DNA of 5,022 nt from the NCBI GenBank assembly GCA_044464175.1, contig JBIQLO010000257.1:1-5022 (forward strand). The letters are read 5' to 3'. Position 1 is the first letter of the stretch; every line of letters begins with the position of its first letter. Below the pieces are notes generated by a model. The model had not been told where the DNA came from, did not search any database, and saw only the letters and a program-made list of their open reading frames with translations. Positions 4,800-5,022 of this stretch are shown here, one piece after another. The translations under genes were made by a program, and so were the position numbers. This stretch comes from JBIQLO01 sp044464175. Its GTDB lineage: Bacteria > Planctomycetota > Phycisphaerae > Tepidisphaerales > Tepidisphaeraceae.

Positions 4800-5022
4800 T
4801 TTGGATGACAAAATGTCGGAGAGAAGACAGGGGGCAGGAGACGGAGAGGGGTTGGCTGGGGCGGGTTTAGGCACAGGGCTACCCGTGGTGCGGGCAAGGG
4901 GGATCGGGATAGGCGGACGGCGGAAGCGGGTCATTGATTAAGCTCCTCTTATTAGCTCCTCTACCTATACGGGGGGCGCTGCGCGGTTTGGTTCCAAAGC
5001 GCGCATCGCGATTTCGCAAATC

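Larger units (their letters stand above)
4569..5022. other. Gene-poor leader and intergenic region
   Basis: No convincing gene is seen here. Reading from the right edge on the minus strand, there is a frame that closes at TAG 4967-4965 after 18 visible codons (ICEIAMRALEPN...), possibly the tail of an upstream gene but too short to judge. Two copies of AGAGGAGCT follow (4962-4954 and 4949-4941), then ATG 4934. Next comes an almost pure pyrimidine stretch (4851-4818 on the minus strand), the two 18-base repeats, the G-quadruplex-type tract and the TATAAT box. The frame from ATG 4934 is open all the way into the secreted protein, but would encode a Pro/Ser/Thr-rich segment with no recognisable domain. 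Confidence 0.55.

Noticed and set aside
4965..5021. C-terminal tail of an upstream gene (18 codons ending TAG)
   Set aside because: Too short to judge; another minus-strand frame through the same bases is open as well, and neither has a recognisable motif.
1..5022. CRISPR array, tRNA, rRNA, integrase or complete insertion sequence
   Set aside because: No regular repeat-spacer pattern, cloverleaf, rRNA signature or recombinase/transposase motif was seen on either strand.

Overview
The window carries five convincing genes, all on the minus strand, so transcription runs from the right end to the left. GC content is high. The Ala/Pro-rich secreted proteins with 'TTRPA'-type linkers, the BatA-like membrane protein, and the spacer text that would read 'ITKRTKPN' all suggest a planctomycete, probably of the Phycisphaerae. 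This placement rests on recalled family style, not on a search.

Right part (about 5022 to 3396): a gene-poor leader of about 450 bases contains a repeated 18-base motif, a G-quadruplex-type tract and a perfect TATAAT box. It precedes two small exported proteins of unknown function, of 194 and 171 residues. Each has a clear signal peptide and a Shine-Dalgarno site.

Middle (3386 to 1653): a 577-residue BatA-like membrane protein has two N-terminal membrane helices, a von Willebrand factor A-like domain with a degenerate metal site, beta-rich and amidotransferase-like regions, and a third membrane helix. The 171-residue secreted protein lies just upstream, so the two probably form an envelope-associated pair.

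Left part (1567 to 1): two phage-type genes follow, an HNH endonuclease and a superfamily 2 DEAH helicase. They overlap by four bases and the helicase runs off the left edge. Between them and the BatA-like gene, at about 1564-1800, base composition changes, there are short imperfect repeats, and a second reading frame looks like the 3' remnant of a lost gene. I read this as the boundary between host DNA and a prophage or other mobile element, which may have replaced the last 45 or so codons of the BatA-like gene.

No tRNA, rRNA, CRISPR array, integrase or complete insertion sequence was seen. I do not see a demonstrably new system. The most interesting places are the host/phage junction and the unusual leader at 4569-5022.
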